From Microbacterium sp. Root553 (GTDB lineage: Bacteria; Actinomycetota; Actinomycetes; Actinomycetales; Microbacteriaceae), in assembly GCF_001426995.1 (NCBI RefSeq), contig NZ_LMFY01000001.1, positions 1,798,496 through 1,862,495 on the forward strand: a stretch of DNA of 64,000 nt. Reading direction: 5' to 3'. Of this stretch, positions 43,643 through 52,435 are shown one piece after another (position 1 is the stretch's first letter; each line of letters starts with the position of its first letter). A model generated the notes under the pieces. The model worked only from the letters and a program-made list of their open reading frames with translations. It was not told the origin of the DNA and ran no database searches. The position numbers were made by a program, and so were the translations under genes.

Positions 43643-44434
43643 GTGCCCGGCACCGAGGCGGCGCCGACCCTCATCGGGTCGGTCCAGCGTGCGCTGCGAC
43701 TCGTCGACATCGTCGCGAACTCCCCCCGCCCCGTGCCGGTCAAGACCCTCGCGATGCTCACCGGCCTCACGCAGGGCACCACGTACAACCTCGTGCGCAC
43801 GCTGATCCACGAGGGATACCTCGCCACCGAGCCCGAGGGGCTGGTGCTCGGGGAGCACTTTCCGATGTTCCAGTCGCGTCCGGATGCCGGCGGTGTCCTT
43901 CTCGCGCGAGTGCGCGTCGCGCTGCGTCAGGTCACCGAAGACGTCGGCGCCACCGCGTATCTGTCGAGGTATCACGAGGGCGAGGTGCATCTGATCGACA
44001 TCGTCGATGCCGCGGAACGGCCGCGGATCGATCTGTCGGTCGCCCTCGAGTCGAGCGCGCACGCCACGGCGCTGGGCAAGCAGATCCTCACCGACCTCAC
44101 CGGTGCCGAGCGTCTCGACTATCTGTCGCGCCACCGCCTGGAGGAACTGACGCCCCGCACGATCAAGGACCCGCGCGCGCTGCTGGCGGAGCTCGAACGG
44201 TCGCCGGGGTTCACGGTGGACCGCGAGGAGTACGCGATCGGCAATGCCTGCGTCGCTGTCCCCGTGATCGCGCCGAACATCCGGGCGTCCCTGGCGATCT
44301 CGCTCCCCGTCGAGCAGGCGCACGCGGGGCGTGGTCTCGTGGCGACGCTCACGCGGACCGCACGGCGACTCGCCCTGCAGCTGGGTGCGGACGGCTTGAC
44401 CGGGGGAGCCCCCGGACTGAGCGCCGCCGTCTGA
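43643..44434 (+). CDS. IclR-family transcriptional regulator
   Basis: A 263-residue regulator. N-terminal winged HTH (SVQRALRLVDIVANSPRPVPVKTLAMLTGLTQGTTYNLVRTLIHEGYL, about residues 13-60) and a GAF-like effector domain with ALGKQILTDL and the terminal EEYAIGNACVAVPVIAPNIRASLAISLP. GTG 43643 begins 2 bp after ispH, so it may be read with it. A palindrome directly after its stop (44439-44459) may be an operator for a gene further on. Effector unknown. Confidence 0.9.
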   Translation: MPGTEAAPTLIGSVQRALRLVDIVANSPRPVPVKTLAMLTGLTQGTTYNLVRTLIHEGYLATEPEGLVLGEHFPMFQSRPDAGGVLLARVRVALRQVTEDVGATAYLSRYHEGEVHLIDIVDAAERPRIDLSVALESSAHATALGKQILTDLTGAERLDYLSRHRLEELTPRTIKDPRALLAELERSPGFTVDREEYAIGNACVAVPVIAPNIRASLAISLPVEQAHAGRGLVATLTRTARRLALQLGADGLTGGAPGLSAAV

Positions 44435-44438
44435 GCGC

Positions 44439-44459
44439 GTTCTTCACTATCTGAAGAAC
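44439..44459. promoter_or_regulatory. inverted repeat after the IclR gene
   Basis: GTTCTTCA-CTATC-TGAAGAAC, perfect 8-bp arms, 4 bp after the IclR stop. It lacks a GC-rich stem and U tract, so it looks more like a dyad binding site than a terminator. IclR itself is the obvious candidate protein. Confidence 0.4.
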
Positions 44460-44594
44460 TGCCACTAGCGGATCGGCACGCGCTTTCCTAGAGTGTTGAG
44501 GGTAGTCGCATGTGCAAACGGCACTACAGGTGACGGAACGTCCCCAGCGTTCCTCGCCCACTTGGATGACGAGCGTCCCCAGCGCTCCGAGTCC

Positions 44595-44629
44595 GCGGCC
44601 CCGAGGAGTCCCCACTTCTCCGGGGCCGC
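44595..44629 (+). terminator. GC-rich hairpin upstream of the DUF6264-like gene
   Basis: GCGGCCCCG...CGGGGCCGC with a 17-nt partly pairing centre, about 160 bp after the IclR gene and 62 bp before the next start. Terminator or leader hairpin. Confidence 0.45.
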
Positions 44630-44690
44630 CATCATTTTCGGGGCCTGCATCCTGAGAGTCGTGCAGAGGCCGGACGGATAGCATGTCGGG

Positions 44691-45233
44691 ATGACGGACC
44701 AGCGGCCGCAGTACGGCGAAATCGCGACCATCGAAGAGCAGCGCCGAGCAGCAGGGCTGCCGCCGCTCGGCGAGGTTGCGCCGCCGACTCCCGCCGAGGC
44801 CGTGCCCGGCGCCGGGACGGAAGCTCCGAGGGCGGGTGGCCGCACGGATGCGCCTCGCCGGCGCCCTGTCGACCGTCTCGTCACCATCGCTCTGCTCGCT
44901 TACGGCCTGGTGAACGTCGCCGTGACCGCGGTGTCGTACCTCGACTTCCCGACTGCGATGAATCAGATGATGGACGCGCTCGGCGTCGACGGCGAGTTCA
45001 CGAACTATGCGCAGGGCAAGCTCTGGGGGACCATCGCCTCGATCGTCCTCATCGTCGGATGGTCGCTCACGGCGATGTTCTCGGTCCGTCGTCTGCGCAG
45101 CGGCAAGGTGGCGTGGTGGGTGCCCCTGGCCGGCGGTGCCGTGACCCTGCTGGTGGCGTCGGTCTGCGCGGCGATCCCGCTGATGAACGACCCGGCGTTC
45201 ATCGACTTCGTCGCGAAGACCGCCGGGCAGTAG
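44691..45233 (+). CDS. four-helix membrane protein (DUF6264-like)
   Basis: A 180-residue membrane protein. The N-terminal 55 residues are Pro/Ala-rich and soluble, followed by four hydrophobic segments (LVTIALLAYGLVNVAVTAVSYL; a loop with DFPTAMNQMMDALGVDGEFTNYAQGKLWG; IASIVLIVGWSLTAMFSVRRLRSGKVAWWVPLAGGAVTLLVASVCAAIPLM). TAGCAT ends exactly 6 nt before ATG 44691, leaderless type. Family assignment from memory; no known function. Confidence 0.75.
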   Translation: MTDQRPQYGEIATIEEQRRAAGLPPLGEVAPPTPAEAVPGAGTEAPRAGGRTDAPRRRPVDRLVTIALLAYGLVNVAVTAVSYLDFPTAMNQMMDALGVDGEFTNYAQGKLWGTIASIVLIVGWSLTAMFSVRRLRSGKVAWWVPLAGGAVTLLVASVCAAIPLMNDPAFIDFVAKTAGQ

Positions 45234-45242
45234 CGCCGATCA

Positions 45243-45285
45243 CACGACGATGCCCCCGACCGGATCGGTCGGGGGCATCGTCGTG
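45243..45285. terminator. 20-bp perfect hairpin between convergent genes
   Basis: CACGACGATGCCCCCGACCG-GAT-CGGTCGGGGGCATCGTCGTG between the DUF6264-like gene and fba. Bidirectional terminator. Confidence 0.88.
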
Positions 45286-45300
45286 TTCCGCGTCTGCGGG

Positions 45301-46329
45301 TCAGCTCTGGGACTGGCCGTACGAGCCGAGCTGACGCGTGGACTCGAGCACGCGAGCAGCCATCGCCGTCTCGGCGACCTTGCCCCAGGCGCGGGGGTCG
45401 TACAGCTTCTTGTTGCCGACCTCGCCGTCGACCTTGAGCACGCCGTCGTAGTTCTTGAACATGTAGTCGGCGATCGCGCGCGTGTAGGCGTACTGCGTGT
45501 CGGTGTCGATGTTCATCTTGATGACGCCGTTGGCCACCGCGAGGGCGATCTCGTCGTCGGTCGAGCCGGACCCGCCGTGGAAGACGAGGTCGAGCGGCTT
45601 CGCTCCGGTGTTGTACTTCGCGGCGACCTGCTCCTGGATCTCTCCCAGCAGCTCGGGCCGCAGCTTGACCCCGCCCGGCTTGTAGACGCCGTGCACGTTG
45701 CCGAACGTCAGGGCCGCGATGTAGCGACCCTGCTCGCCGAGACCGAGCGCCTGAACGGCCTGGTCGACATCGGCGAACGTGGTGTACAGGGCCTCGTTCG
45801 AGCCCTCGTGCTGCACGCCGTCCTCCTCGCCGCCGACGACGCCGATCTCGACCTCGAGGATGGCGTTGATGTTCTTCATGCGGGGGAGCAGATCCTTGGC
45901 GATCTCGATGTTCTCCGCGAGCGGGACGGCCGAGCCGTCCCACATGTGCGACTGGAAGATCGGGTTGCGTCCGGCCTTGACCTCTTCTTCGGACGCGGCG
46001 ATCAGCGGCTCGACGAAGCCGGCGAGGGCGTCCTTCGGGCAGTGGTCGGTGTGCAGGGCGACGGTGACCGGGTAGTTCTTGGCGACCTCGGTGGCGTAGC
46101 GGGCGAAGGCGAGCGCGCCGGTCGCGCGTGCCTTCACCGTGTGGCCGGCGAAGTAGTCGGCACCGCCGGTGGTGACCTGGATGATGCCGTCGGAGCCGGC
46201 CTCGGTGAGGCCCTGCAGGACGGAGTTGATCGTCTGCGAGCTCGAGACGTTGAAAGCCGGGTACGCGAAGCCGCCGGCCTTCGCGCGGTCGAGCATTTCG
46301 GCGTACTGATCCGGGGTGGCGACGGGCAT
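45301..46329 (-). CDS. fbaA: class II fructose-bisphosphate aldolase
   Basis: A 342-residue zinc-dependent glycolytic/gluconeogenic aldolase. Zn ligands and catalytic residues are in VALHTDHCPKDALAGF, EVEIGVVGGEEDGV, TFGNVHGVYKPGGVKL and LVFHGGSGSTDDEI. The longer E. coli-type (class IIA) is matched in length. It is divergent from glpX, giving adjacent genes for both steps around fructose-1,6-bisphosphate. Confidence 0.97.
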   Translation of the reverse strand: MPVATPDQYAEMLDRAKAGGFAYPAFNVSSSQTINSVLQGLTEAGSDGIIQVTTGGADYFAGHTVKARATGALAFARYATEVAKNYPVTVALHTDHCPKDALAGFVEPLIAASEEEVKAGRNPIFQSHMWDGSAVPLAENIEIAKDLLPRMKNINAILEVEIGVVGGEEDGVQHEGSNEALYTTFADVDQAVQALGLGEQGRYIAALTFGNVHGVYKPGGVKLRPELLGEIQEQVAAKYNTGAKPLDLVFHGGSGSTDDEIALAVANGVIKMNIDTDTQYAYTRAIADYMFKNYDGVLKVDGEVGNKKLYDPRAWGKVAETAMAARVLESTRQLGSYGQSQS

Positions 46330-46514
46330 GAGAAACTCCTGCGATAGGGGAAGCCGGGACAGCAGTCACTCTATCGGGGCTGGCTCGCGGATGTCGTCGA
46401 CGCTGGTCGGCGTCCGATCTCCGCCATGCTCTCCTGTTAAGAAACGAGATTCCTTCAGCTCCGGACGGACGAAAACAGCCCCGTCGAAGCTGTTCCGATG
46501 GCTAGGCTGGCCGC

Positions 46515-47501
46515 ATGGTGAGTCTGACTGCGGATCTGAGCCCTCTTCGTCCCGATCGAAACCTCGCGATGGAGCTGGTGCGCGCGACCGAGGCGGCGGC
46601 GATCCGTGCCGTGCCTTTCATCGGTCGGGGAGCCAAGGAGGCTGCCGACGGTGCCGCCGTCGATGCGATGCGTGCCTTCCTCGGGACTGTCGCGTTCCAG
46701 GGCCGGGTGGTCATCGGTGAGGGCGAGAAGGACAACGCCCCCATGCTCTTCAACGGCGAGGAGGTCGGCACCGGTACGGGGCCGGAGTGCGACATCGCGG
46801 TCGACCCGATCGATGGGACCTCCCTCACCGCCGCCGGACGACAGAACGCGCTCTCGGTCATCGCGGTGTCTGACCGCGGATCGATGCTCGACGCATCCAG
46901 CGTGTTCTATATGGACAAGCTGGTCACGGGACCCGCGGGCGTCGGAGTCGTCGACATCCGCCTCCCGATCGGCGAGAACATCCGCAAGCTCGCCGGGGCG
47001 CTCGGCAAGCCGGTGGACGAGATCGTCGTGTCGGTGCTGAATCGCCCCCGACACGAGAAGCTGATCCAGGAGATCCGGGATGCGGGTGCCGGAACGCGTC
47101 TGATGAGCGATGGCGACGTCGCCGGTGGCATCAATGCCGCACGTCACGCCGCGCGCACGGACATGTGCGTCGGTGTCGGCGGAAGCCCGGAGGGCATCGT
47201 GACCGCCTGTGCGATCAAGGCGCTGGGCGGGCACATCCAGGGACGCCTGTGGCCGCGCGATGACGAGGAGCGTCAGCGGGGCATCGATGCGGGGCTCGAC
47301 ATGGACAAGGTCTACGAGGCCGATGATCTGGTGCGCGGTGACAACACGATCTTCGTCGCCACCGGTGTCACGGACGGTCAGCTCGTGGCCGGTGTCCGTC
47401 GCGAGGGCGGCTACATCTACACCGAGAGCGTCGTGCTGCGCGGGGCCTCGGGAACACTGCGCAGGATCGCGTCGGAGCACCTCGTCTCGAAGTGGCTCTG
47501 A
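46515..47501 (+). CDS. glpX: class II fructose-1,6-bisphosphatase
   Basis: A 328-residue gluconeogenic phosphatase of the GlpX family. Signatures: GRGAKEAADGAAVDAMR, VVIGEGEKDNAPMLFNGEEVG with metal-binding Glu, DIAVDPIDGTSLTAAG (DPxDGT) and MCVGVGGSPEGI. Normal length. TAGGCT ends exactly 6 nt before ATG 46515, leaderless type. Acts opposite to glycolysis in the same sugar-phosphate pool as the neighbouring aldolase. Confidence 0.97.
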   Translation: MVSLTADLSPLRPDRNLAMELVRATEAAAIRAVPFIGRGAKEAADGAAVDAMRAFLGTVAFQGRVVIGEGEKDNAPMLFNGEEVGTGTGPECDIAVDPIDGTSLTAAGRQNALSVIAVSDRGSMLDASSVFYMDKLVTGPAGVGVVDIRLPIGENIRKLAGALGKPVDEIVVSVLNRPRHEKLIQEIRDAGAGTRLMSDGDVAGGINAARHAARTDMCVGVGGSPEGIVTACAIKALGGHIQGRLWPRDDEERQRGIDAGLDMDKVYEADDLVRGDNTIFVATGVTDGQLVAGVRREGGYIYTESVVLRGASGTLRRIASEHLVSKWL

Positions 47502-47659
47502 CACGGTCGGCCTGACCGCGCCACGGGCATCGTTACCGACCCGGTATCGCGTCGCGGGGCGCTGAACCGGGCTTCCTCCGGTCGCCGTGTCACAATTGAC
47601 ACTGGATTTGTCGCCGTCGACGGAGCCGCCAGGCACCGCAGGCACAGGAGGGCAGACCG

Positions 47660-47959
47660 ATGACAACGCAGCACACGAGTGGCTCCAAAGCCACTCCGAC
47701 CAAGATCGTGACGACGAGCACGGGGCGCATCATGCGTGTCAGGGTCGACGAAGCGGGCGCGCCGATCGCGAGCAACGTCCCTACGCCGCCGGTGGTCAAG
47801 GCCCCCGTCATCGCGGATCCCGCGCGTCGCGCCGACGTCCTCTTCCGCGTCCGTCGCGACGAAGGTCATGAACTCAGCTCCTGGTGGATGATCGGCGCTT
47901 TCGTCGTCACCAGCGGCCTCGTCATCCTGCTGCTCAGCGGCGTTCCGGGTATCGCCTGA
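47660..47959 (+). CDS. small C-terminally anchored membrane protein
   Basis: A 99-residue hypothetical protein: a polar N-terminal 70 residues (PTKIVTTSTGRIMRVRVDEAGAPIASNVPTPP) and one C-terminal helix (WWMIGAFVVTSGLVILLLSGVPGIA), so a tail-anchored topology is likely. AGGAGGGCAGACCG precedes ATG 47660. Not recognised. Confidence 0.7.
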   Translation: MTTQHTSGSKATPTKIVTTSTGRIMRVRVDEAGAPIASNVPTPPVVKAPVIADPARRADVLFRVRRDEGHELSSWWMIGAFVVTSGLVILLLSGVPGIA

Positions 47960-47984
47960 CGACACCTCGCGACGGCATCGCCCG

Positions 47985-49355
47985 TCAGCGGTGTCCGTTC
48001 AGGGATCCGTCCGGGGCCGAGAACGGCTGTTCCGTGTTCTCCGCGTCAGAGTTATCCGTGTCAGCGCTCTCTGCGTCAGGGATCTCCGTGTCAGTGCTCT
48101 CTGGGTCATCGCGATCCACGTCGTCGAGACGCGTACGGATCTCGCCGACGTCGGCGATCATCGCCGCGTCGTCCTGATCACGGGCCTCGACGAGTTCGGG
48201 CGCGGTGAATCTGCGTGTCTGCGCGGCGATGGTCGGGGGAGCGGCATCGAGGGTGGTGGCGCTGATGCCGGGGAACTGCCGTGCGGTCACGAGAACCCTG
48301 TTCTCGAGCGACCCGGCGAATCGGTTGTAGCTGTCGACAGTGCGCTCCAGTGCTCTTCGCAGATCGTCGGCGTGGCCGGCGAGCACGCCCAGACGGTCGT
48401 AGAGCTGCGTGCCGAGGGTGAGGAGTGCACGGGCCTCGGTCGAGACCTCCTGCTGGGTCCACGTGTACGCGACGGTCTTGAGCACTGCCCACAGGTTCAC
48501 GGGGGAGGCCAGGGCGACGCGCCTGCTGAAGGCGTAGTCGAGCAGCGTCGGGTCTTCGTCGATGGCGGCGGCGAGCAGCGATTCACTCGGCAGGAAGCAG
48601 ATGACGAACTCGGGGCTCGAGTCGAGCCCCGCCCAGTACGCCTTCTTCGCGAGGGCATCGACATGGGCGCGGACCGCCTTCACATGCTTCTGCATGTGCT
48701 GTCGGCGCTGTGCCTCGTGCGTGTCGCCCAGCGGCAGCGCGGAGGCTTCGAGGTAGGCGTCGAGCGGCACCTTCGCATCGACGGCGATGGAGGCGCCGCC
48801 GGCGAGCCGGATCACCATGTCGGGTCGGCCCTGGCCCTGATCGGACGAGATGGTCGTCTGCAGGTCGAAGTCGACGTGCCGGGTCAGCCCCGCGGCCTCG
48901 ACCACCCGACGCAGCTGCGTCTCGCCCCACACCCCGCGCGTGGCCGTGGACTTCAATGCCCCGGCCAGGGACTCGGTGGTCGCACGCAGCGCCTCGTCGG
49001 ACTCCTGCGCGCGGCGCAGCTGCTCTGCGAGCGAGCCGAACTGCGCATGACGCTCCTGCTCGATGGCAGAGACCTTCTGCTGCATCTGCTGCAGGCTCTC
49101 GCGAACCGGTGCGAGCGCGGTGAGCACCGCGTTCTGCTGCTGCACCCGCTGCGCCTCGGCGCGCTGCTCGCCGCGGGCGTGCTCCACGGCATCTCGGTAC
49201 AGGTCGTACTGACGGTCGCGATCGTCTCGTGCGGCCACCAGCTCGGCACGCGCTGTGGCGAGGTCGGCCGCCCCGCGGAAGGCGTGGAGATACCAGCCGA
49301 CAGCGACGCCGGCCACCAGCGCGGCCAGGAGGAGAACCATCGTCAGAGCGTCCAT
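47985..49355 (-). CDS. rmuC: DNA recombination protein RmuC
   Basis: A 456-residue protein. N-terminal membrane helix (LTMVLLLAALVAGVAVGWYLHAF), long coiled coil (about 30-130), and the RmuC nuclease-fold domain with GVWGETQLRRVVEAAGLTRHVDF, DMVIRLAGGASIAVDAKVPLDAY and FVICFLPSESLLAAAIDEDP. RmuC limits inversions at short repeats. The C-terminus is an acidic repeat of DTE/DAES/DSDAE units encoded by imperfect tandem DNA repeats (48050-48110), which is not part of the family core. Confidence 0.93.
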   Translation of the reverse strand: MDALTMVLLLAALVAGVAVGWYLHAFRGAADLATARAELVAARDDRDRQYDLYRDAVEHARGEQRAEAQRVQQQNAVLTALAPVRESLQQMQQKVSAIEQERHAQFGSLAEQLRRAQESDEALRATTESLAGALKSTATRGVWGETQLRRVVEAAGLTRHVDFDLQTTISSDQGQGRPDMVIRLAGGASIAVDAKVPLDAYLEASALPLGDTHEAQRRQHMQKHVKAVRAHVDALAKKAYWAGLDSSPEFVICFLPSESLLAAAIDEDPTLLDYAFSRRVALASPVNLWAVLKTVAYTWTQQEVSTEARALLTLGTQLYDRLGVLAGHADDLRRALERTVDSYNRFAGSLENRVLVTARQFPGISATTLDAAPPTIAAQTRRFTAPELVEARDQDDAAMIADVGEIRTRLDDVDRDDPESTDTEIPDAESADTDNSDAENTEQPFSAPDGSLNGHR

Positions 49356-49398
49356 GTCTCCATGATGCGCGCGACCACGGACATTCGTCCGTCACGAC

Positions 49399-49989
49399 TC
49401 AGGCGACAGCGCGCTCCGGGACTGCGGCGGGCTCGGTCACGCGCAGTGACAGAGCCGCGGCGAGGCCGAAGATGTCGGGGGACGCGGTCCGGCGAGCGGC
49501 ATCCATCACGATGTGGGCGCAGGCGAGAGCATCCGCGAGCGCATCGTGATGCGAGAAACCGGTGAATCCTGCGGCTTCGGCCGCCTTCGGCAGACGATAG
49601 GAGTCGAGGTCGTAGACCTTCCGGGCCACCTGCAGGCTGCACAGCGAGCGGTAGGGCGGGCACTCGCTCCCGGTCGCCTCCGAGGCGCGGCGCAGGACGT
49701 TGAGATCGAAGCCGGCGTTGTGGGCGACCAGCACGTCGGCTCCGGCGAACTCGCACAGGCGGTCGAACTGGTCGACCCAGGTCGCGGCCGAACGCACATC
49801 GTGAGCGCGGATGCCGTGGATCCGGGTGTTCCACTCCTGGAACTCGTCGTGCCCGGCCGGCGGACGGATCAGCCATCCCGCGGTGGCGACGACCTGACCG
49901 TCGCGGACGCGGACGAGCCCGACAGAACAGGCGGAGGCGGGGCTGGAGTTCGCGGTCTCGAAGTCGATCGCAGTGAAGTCCAGGGGCAC
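49399..49989 (-). CDS. DEDDh-family 3'-5' exonuclease
   Basis: A 196-residue DnaQ-like exonuclease. ExoI motif DFTAIDFETANSSPASAC (Asp, Glu), ExoII AHNAGFDLNVL (Asp) and ExoIII HHDALADALACA (His, Asp) are all present. It resembles the stand-alone DNA polymerase III epsilon-like exonucleases of actinobacteria rather than polymerase subunits. GTG 49989 has GAGAGT 6 nt upstream. Neighbour rmuC also acts in DNA maintenance. Confidence 0.9.
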   Translation of the reverse strand: MPLDFTAIDFETANSSPASACSVGLVRVRDGQVVATAGWLIRPPAGHDEFQEWNTRIHGIRAHDVRSAATWVDQFDRLCEFAGADVLVAHNAGFDLNVLRRASEATGSECPPYRSLCSLQVARKVYDLDSYRLPKAAEAAGFTGFSHHDALADALACAHIVMDAARRTASPDIFGLAAALSLRVTEPAAVPERAVA

Positions 49990-50048
49990 ATCCCCACTCT
50001 CTCCCGAGCGTCCTGACGCCCGAGGAGGACTCGCCGTAGGCTGGCGAT

Positions 50049-50798
50049 ATGAGTGCAGACAGGGCGACGTCGTTCGGTGCCGAGGCAGAGAACTACGAGG
50101 CCGGGCGTCCCGAGTATCCCTTCGAGGCCGTCGCCTGGATGCTCGAGCGGATGCCGCAGGGTGCCCGCCGCATCGCCGACGTCGGAGCGGGGACGGGCAA
50201 GCTCACGCGGGTGATCCGCCAGGCACCCGGTGCCGAGGTCGTGGCGGTCGACCCCGATCCGGAGATGCTCGCCGCGCTGCGGCGGAGCGTTCCCGGCATC
50301 CCGACCTTCGAGGGGTCGGCCGAGCACATGCCGGTGCCGGATGCGAGCCTCGATGCCGTGACGCTCGGCCAGGCGTGGCACTGGGTCGAGCCGCTCGCGG
50401 CGTCCGTCGAGATCGGCAGGGCGGTGCGCACCGGGGGAGTGCTCGGCCTGATCTGGAACATCCGCGACGAGCGCGTCGAGTGGGTGCGTCGGCTGACCGA
50501 CATCATGCACAGCAGCCCGGCCGAGAACATGGTCAACGGCCCCGAGTCCGAAGGACCGCGCATCGCCGAGCCGTTCGGAGAGGTCGAGTCGCAGCAGTGG
50601 GAGTGGAACCGGGCGATGACGCGCACGCAGCTGCACCGGATGGCGCTCTCCCGCAGCTACCTCATCACCGCCCCGGTCGAGGAGCGCGCCGAGATCATCC
50701 GGCACATGGACGCACTGTTCGACGAGCTCGGGCTCGAGGGCGAGGGCACGATCGACCTGCCGTACGTCACGCACGTGTTCCGCGCCGTCCGCAGCTGA
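50049..50798 (+). CDS. class I SAM-dependent methyltransferase
   Basis: A 249-residue methyltransferase of the UbiE/Coq5-like type 11 group. The SAM-binding motif is IADVGAGTGKLTRVI (about residues 40-54), then VVAVDPDPEMLAALR and SLDAVTLGQAWHW. Substrate unknown; the C-terminal DELGLEGEGTIDLPYVTHVF is typical of small trans-aconitate-like methyltransferases. TAGGCT ends exactly 6 nt before ATG 50049, leaderless type. Confidence 0.88.
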   Translation: MSADRATSFGAEAENYEAGRPEYPFEAVAWMLERMPQGARRIADVGAGTGKLTRVIRQAPGAEVVAVDPDPEMLAALRRSVPGIPTFEGSAEHMPVPDASLDAVTLGQAWHWVEPLAASVEIGRAVRTGGVLGLIWNIRDERVEWVRRLTDIMHSSPAENMVNGPESEGPRIAEPFGEVESQQWEWNRAMTRTQLHRMALSRSYLITAPVEERAEIIRHMDALFDELGLEGEGTIDLPYVTHVFRAVRS

Positions 50799-50855
50799 GC
50801 GGGGATCGCCCGGCACGCAGGGGCGGAGCATCCGCGACCGGTAGACTCGACCCCC

Positions 50856-51929
50856 GTGGCTCTCACTATCGGAATCGTCGGTCTGCCCAATGTCGGCAAG
50901 TCCACCCTCTTCAACGCCCTGACCAAGAACGACGTGCTCGCGGCGAACTATCCGTTCGCGACGATCGAGCCGAACGTCGGGGTGGTCAACCTGCCCGATC
51001 CGCGTCTCGACACGCTCGCCGAGATCTTCGGGAGCGAGCGCATCCTGCCGGCCGCGGTGTCGTTCGTCGACATCGCCGGCATCGTGCGCGGAGCGAGCGA
51101 GGGCGAAGGTCTCGGCAACAAGTTCCTCGCGAACATCCGTGAGGCGGATGCCATCGCGCAGGTCGTCCGCGGCTTCGCTGACGACGACGTCGTGCACGTG
51201 GACGGCGCCGTCAACCCGGCATCCGACATGGAGACGATCAACGCCGAGCTGATGCTCGCCGACCTCGAGACGGTGGATCGCGCGATCTCCCGCTACGAGA
51301 AGGAAGTACGCGGCAAGAAGATCGAGCCGGTCGTGCTCGAGACCGCCGTGGCCGTGAAGGACGCCCTCGAGCGCGGCGTGCTGCTGTCGGTCGCCGGCAT
51401 CGACCTCACCCCGGTGCGCGAGTTGGGCCTGCTGACGGCCAAGCCGGTCATCTTCGTCTTCAACGTCGACGAGGCCGTACTGACAGACGACGCTCGCAAG
51501 GCGGAGCTCGCCGCCCTCGTCGCCCCGGCGAAGGCGATCTTCCTCGACGCGAAGATCGAATCCGAGCTCATCGACCTCGACCCCGAGGATGCCGCCGAGC
51601 TGCTGGCCTCCACCGGCCAGGACGAGTCCGGTCTCGACCAGCTCGCCCGCATCGGCTTCGACACCCTGGGCCTGCAGACGTACCTGACGGCCGGTCCGAA
51701 GGAGGCGCGCGCCTGGACGATCCCCAAGGGATCGAAGGCCCCGCAGGCCGCCGGGGTCATCCACACCGACTTCGAGAAGGGCTTCATCAAGGCGGAGATC
51801 GTCTCGTTCGCCGACCTCGTCGAGACCGGATCCGTCGTCGAAGCGCGAGCCAAGGGCAAGGCACGCCTCGAGGGCAAGGACTACGTCATGCAGGACGGCG
51901 ACGTCGTGGAGTTCCGCTTCAACAATTGA
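50856..51929 (+). CDS. ychF: redox-regulated ATPase YchF (Obg-like)
   Basis: A 357-residue universally conserved ribosome-associated ATPase. P-loop GLPNVGKSTLFNALT, switch PFATIEPNVGVV, DIAGIVRGASEGEGLGNKFL, and the altered guanine motif NVDE (in place of NKxD) that gives ATP preference. The C-terminal TGS domain is DFEKGFIKAEIVSFADLV and the end is GDVVEFRFNN. TAGACT lies 8 nt before GTG 50856. The last 36 bp recur, in frame and with stop, at 52372 and 53515. Confidence 0.97.
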   Translation: MALTIGIVGLPNVGKSTLFNALTKNDVLAANYPFATIEPNVGVVNLPDPRLDTLAEIFGSERILPAAVSFVDIAGIVRGASEGEGLGNKFLANIREADAIAQVVRGFADDDVVHVDGAVNPASDMETINAELMLADLETVDRAISRYEKEVRGKKIEPVVLETAVAVKDALERGVLLSVAGIDLTPVRELGLLTAKPVIFVFNVDEAVLTDDARKAELAALVAPAKAIFLDAKIESELIDLDPEDAAELLASTGQDESGLDQLARIGFDTLGLQTYLTAGPKEARAWTIPKGSKAPQAAGVIHTDFEKGFIKAEIVSFADLVETGSVVEARAKGKARLEGKDYVMQDGDVVEFRFNN

Positions 51930-51930
51930 G
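51895..51930 (+). repeat. ychF-tail repeat, copy 1 (native end of ychF)
   Basis: 36 bp encoding the last 11 residues (GDVVEFRFNN plus the preceding Asp) and the TGA of ychF. Reference copy for the repeats at 52372 and 53515. Confidence 0.9.
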
Positions 51931-51948
51931 TGGGACCAGTGGTCGTCA

Positions 51949-52371
51949 GTGATGGACCGGAAGATGTACGAGCCGAACGGGCTGCTGTCGCGCCTTGTCG
52001 GCGAGAGGATGTACTCCGTCGAGTTCGTCCTCAACGACTATGTGCAGTTTCGGTTCGACGGATCGCCCGGCGCGGGTGACCCGGTCACGCTCAATTGCTA
52101 CGTCTGGCCCCTGATCGAGTTCGATGGACGCACGTGGAGCGAGAAGGACGCCGGATATGCGGATGCCCTGCGCAGGCTGACGCCCGGTACGGTCGTTTCG
52201 ACAACGGAACAGACGGGATCAGGCGTTCGAATCGCCCTGGACACTGGCGCACTTGTCATCCACCCGACGCTCGACGACATTCACGTGGAGATCGCGGAGA
52301 TCAGCGGATTCAAAGACGGCGCATCGATGGTGTGGCGTCCCGGTGAAGAGAGCTTCGAGGACTTGGTGTGA
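51949..52371 (+). CDS. immunity-like hypothetical protein, cassette 1
   Basis: A 140-residue soluble protein. It reads as a mixed beta protein (YSVEFVLNDYVQFRFDG, VTLNCYVWPLIEFDGRTW, VRIALDTGALVIHPTL, VEIAEISGF), like small immunity or DUF proteins of polymorphic toxin loci. Start GTG 51949 or ATG 51952. It begins 20 bp after ychF and its TGA directly abuts a second ychF tail (52372). Lower GC than the flanks. Function unknown. Confidence 0.65.
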   Translation: MMDRKMYEPNGLLSRLVGERMYSVEFVLNDYVQFRFDGSPGAGDPVTLNCYVWPLIEFDGRTWSEKDAGYADALRRLTPGTVVSTTEQTGSGVRIALDTGALVIHPTLDDIHVEIAEISGFKDGASMVWRPGEESFEDLV

Positions 52372-52407
52372 ACGGCGACGTCGTGGAATTCCGCTTCATT
52401 AATTGAG
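52372..52407 (+). repeat. ychF-tail repeat, copy 2
   Basis: 33 of 36 bp match copy 1; in the ychF frame it reads NGDVVEFRFIN and stop. It starts at the base after the TGA of the 140-residue gene. No upstream ychF sequence accompanies it. Confidence 0.85.
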
Positions 52408-52435
52408 GTCGGGCGGATCCAAGTAGTCTTCGTCC

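Noticed and set aside
43130..44454. Long frames antisense or parallel to ispH and the IclR gene
   Set aside because: Arg/Gly/Ala-rich shadow frames typical of GC-rich DNA, with no start signals or family motifs.
47985..48120. Mobile repeat linking the RmuC tail repeats and the GNAT 18-bp repeats (both contain CTCTCTGGGT)
   Set aside because: The shared word is short and both encode Asp/Ser/Thr-rich runs in the same codon bias; coincidence is sufficient.
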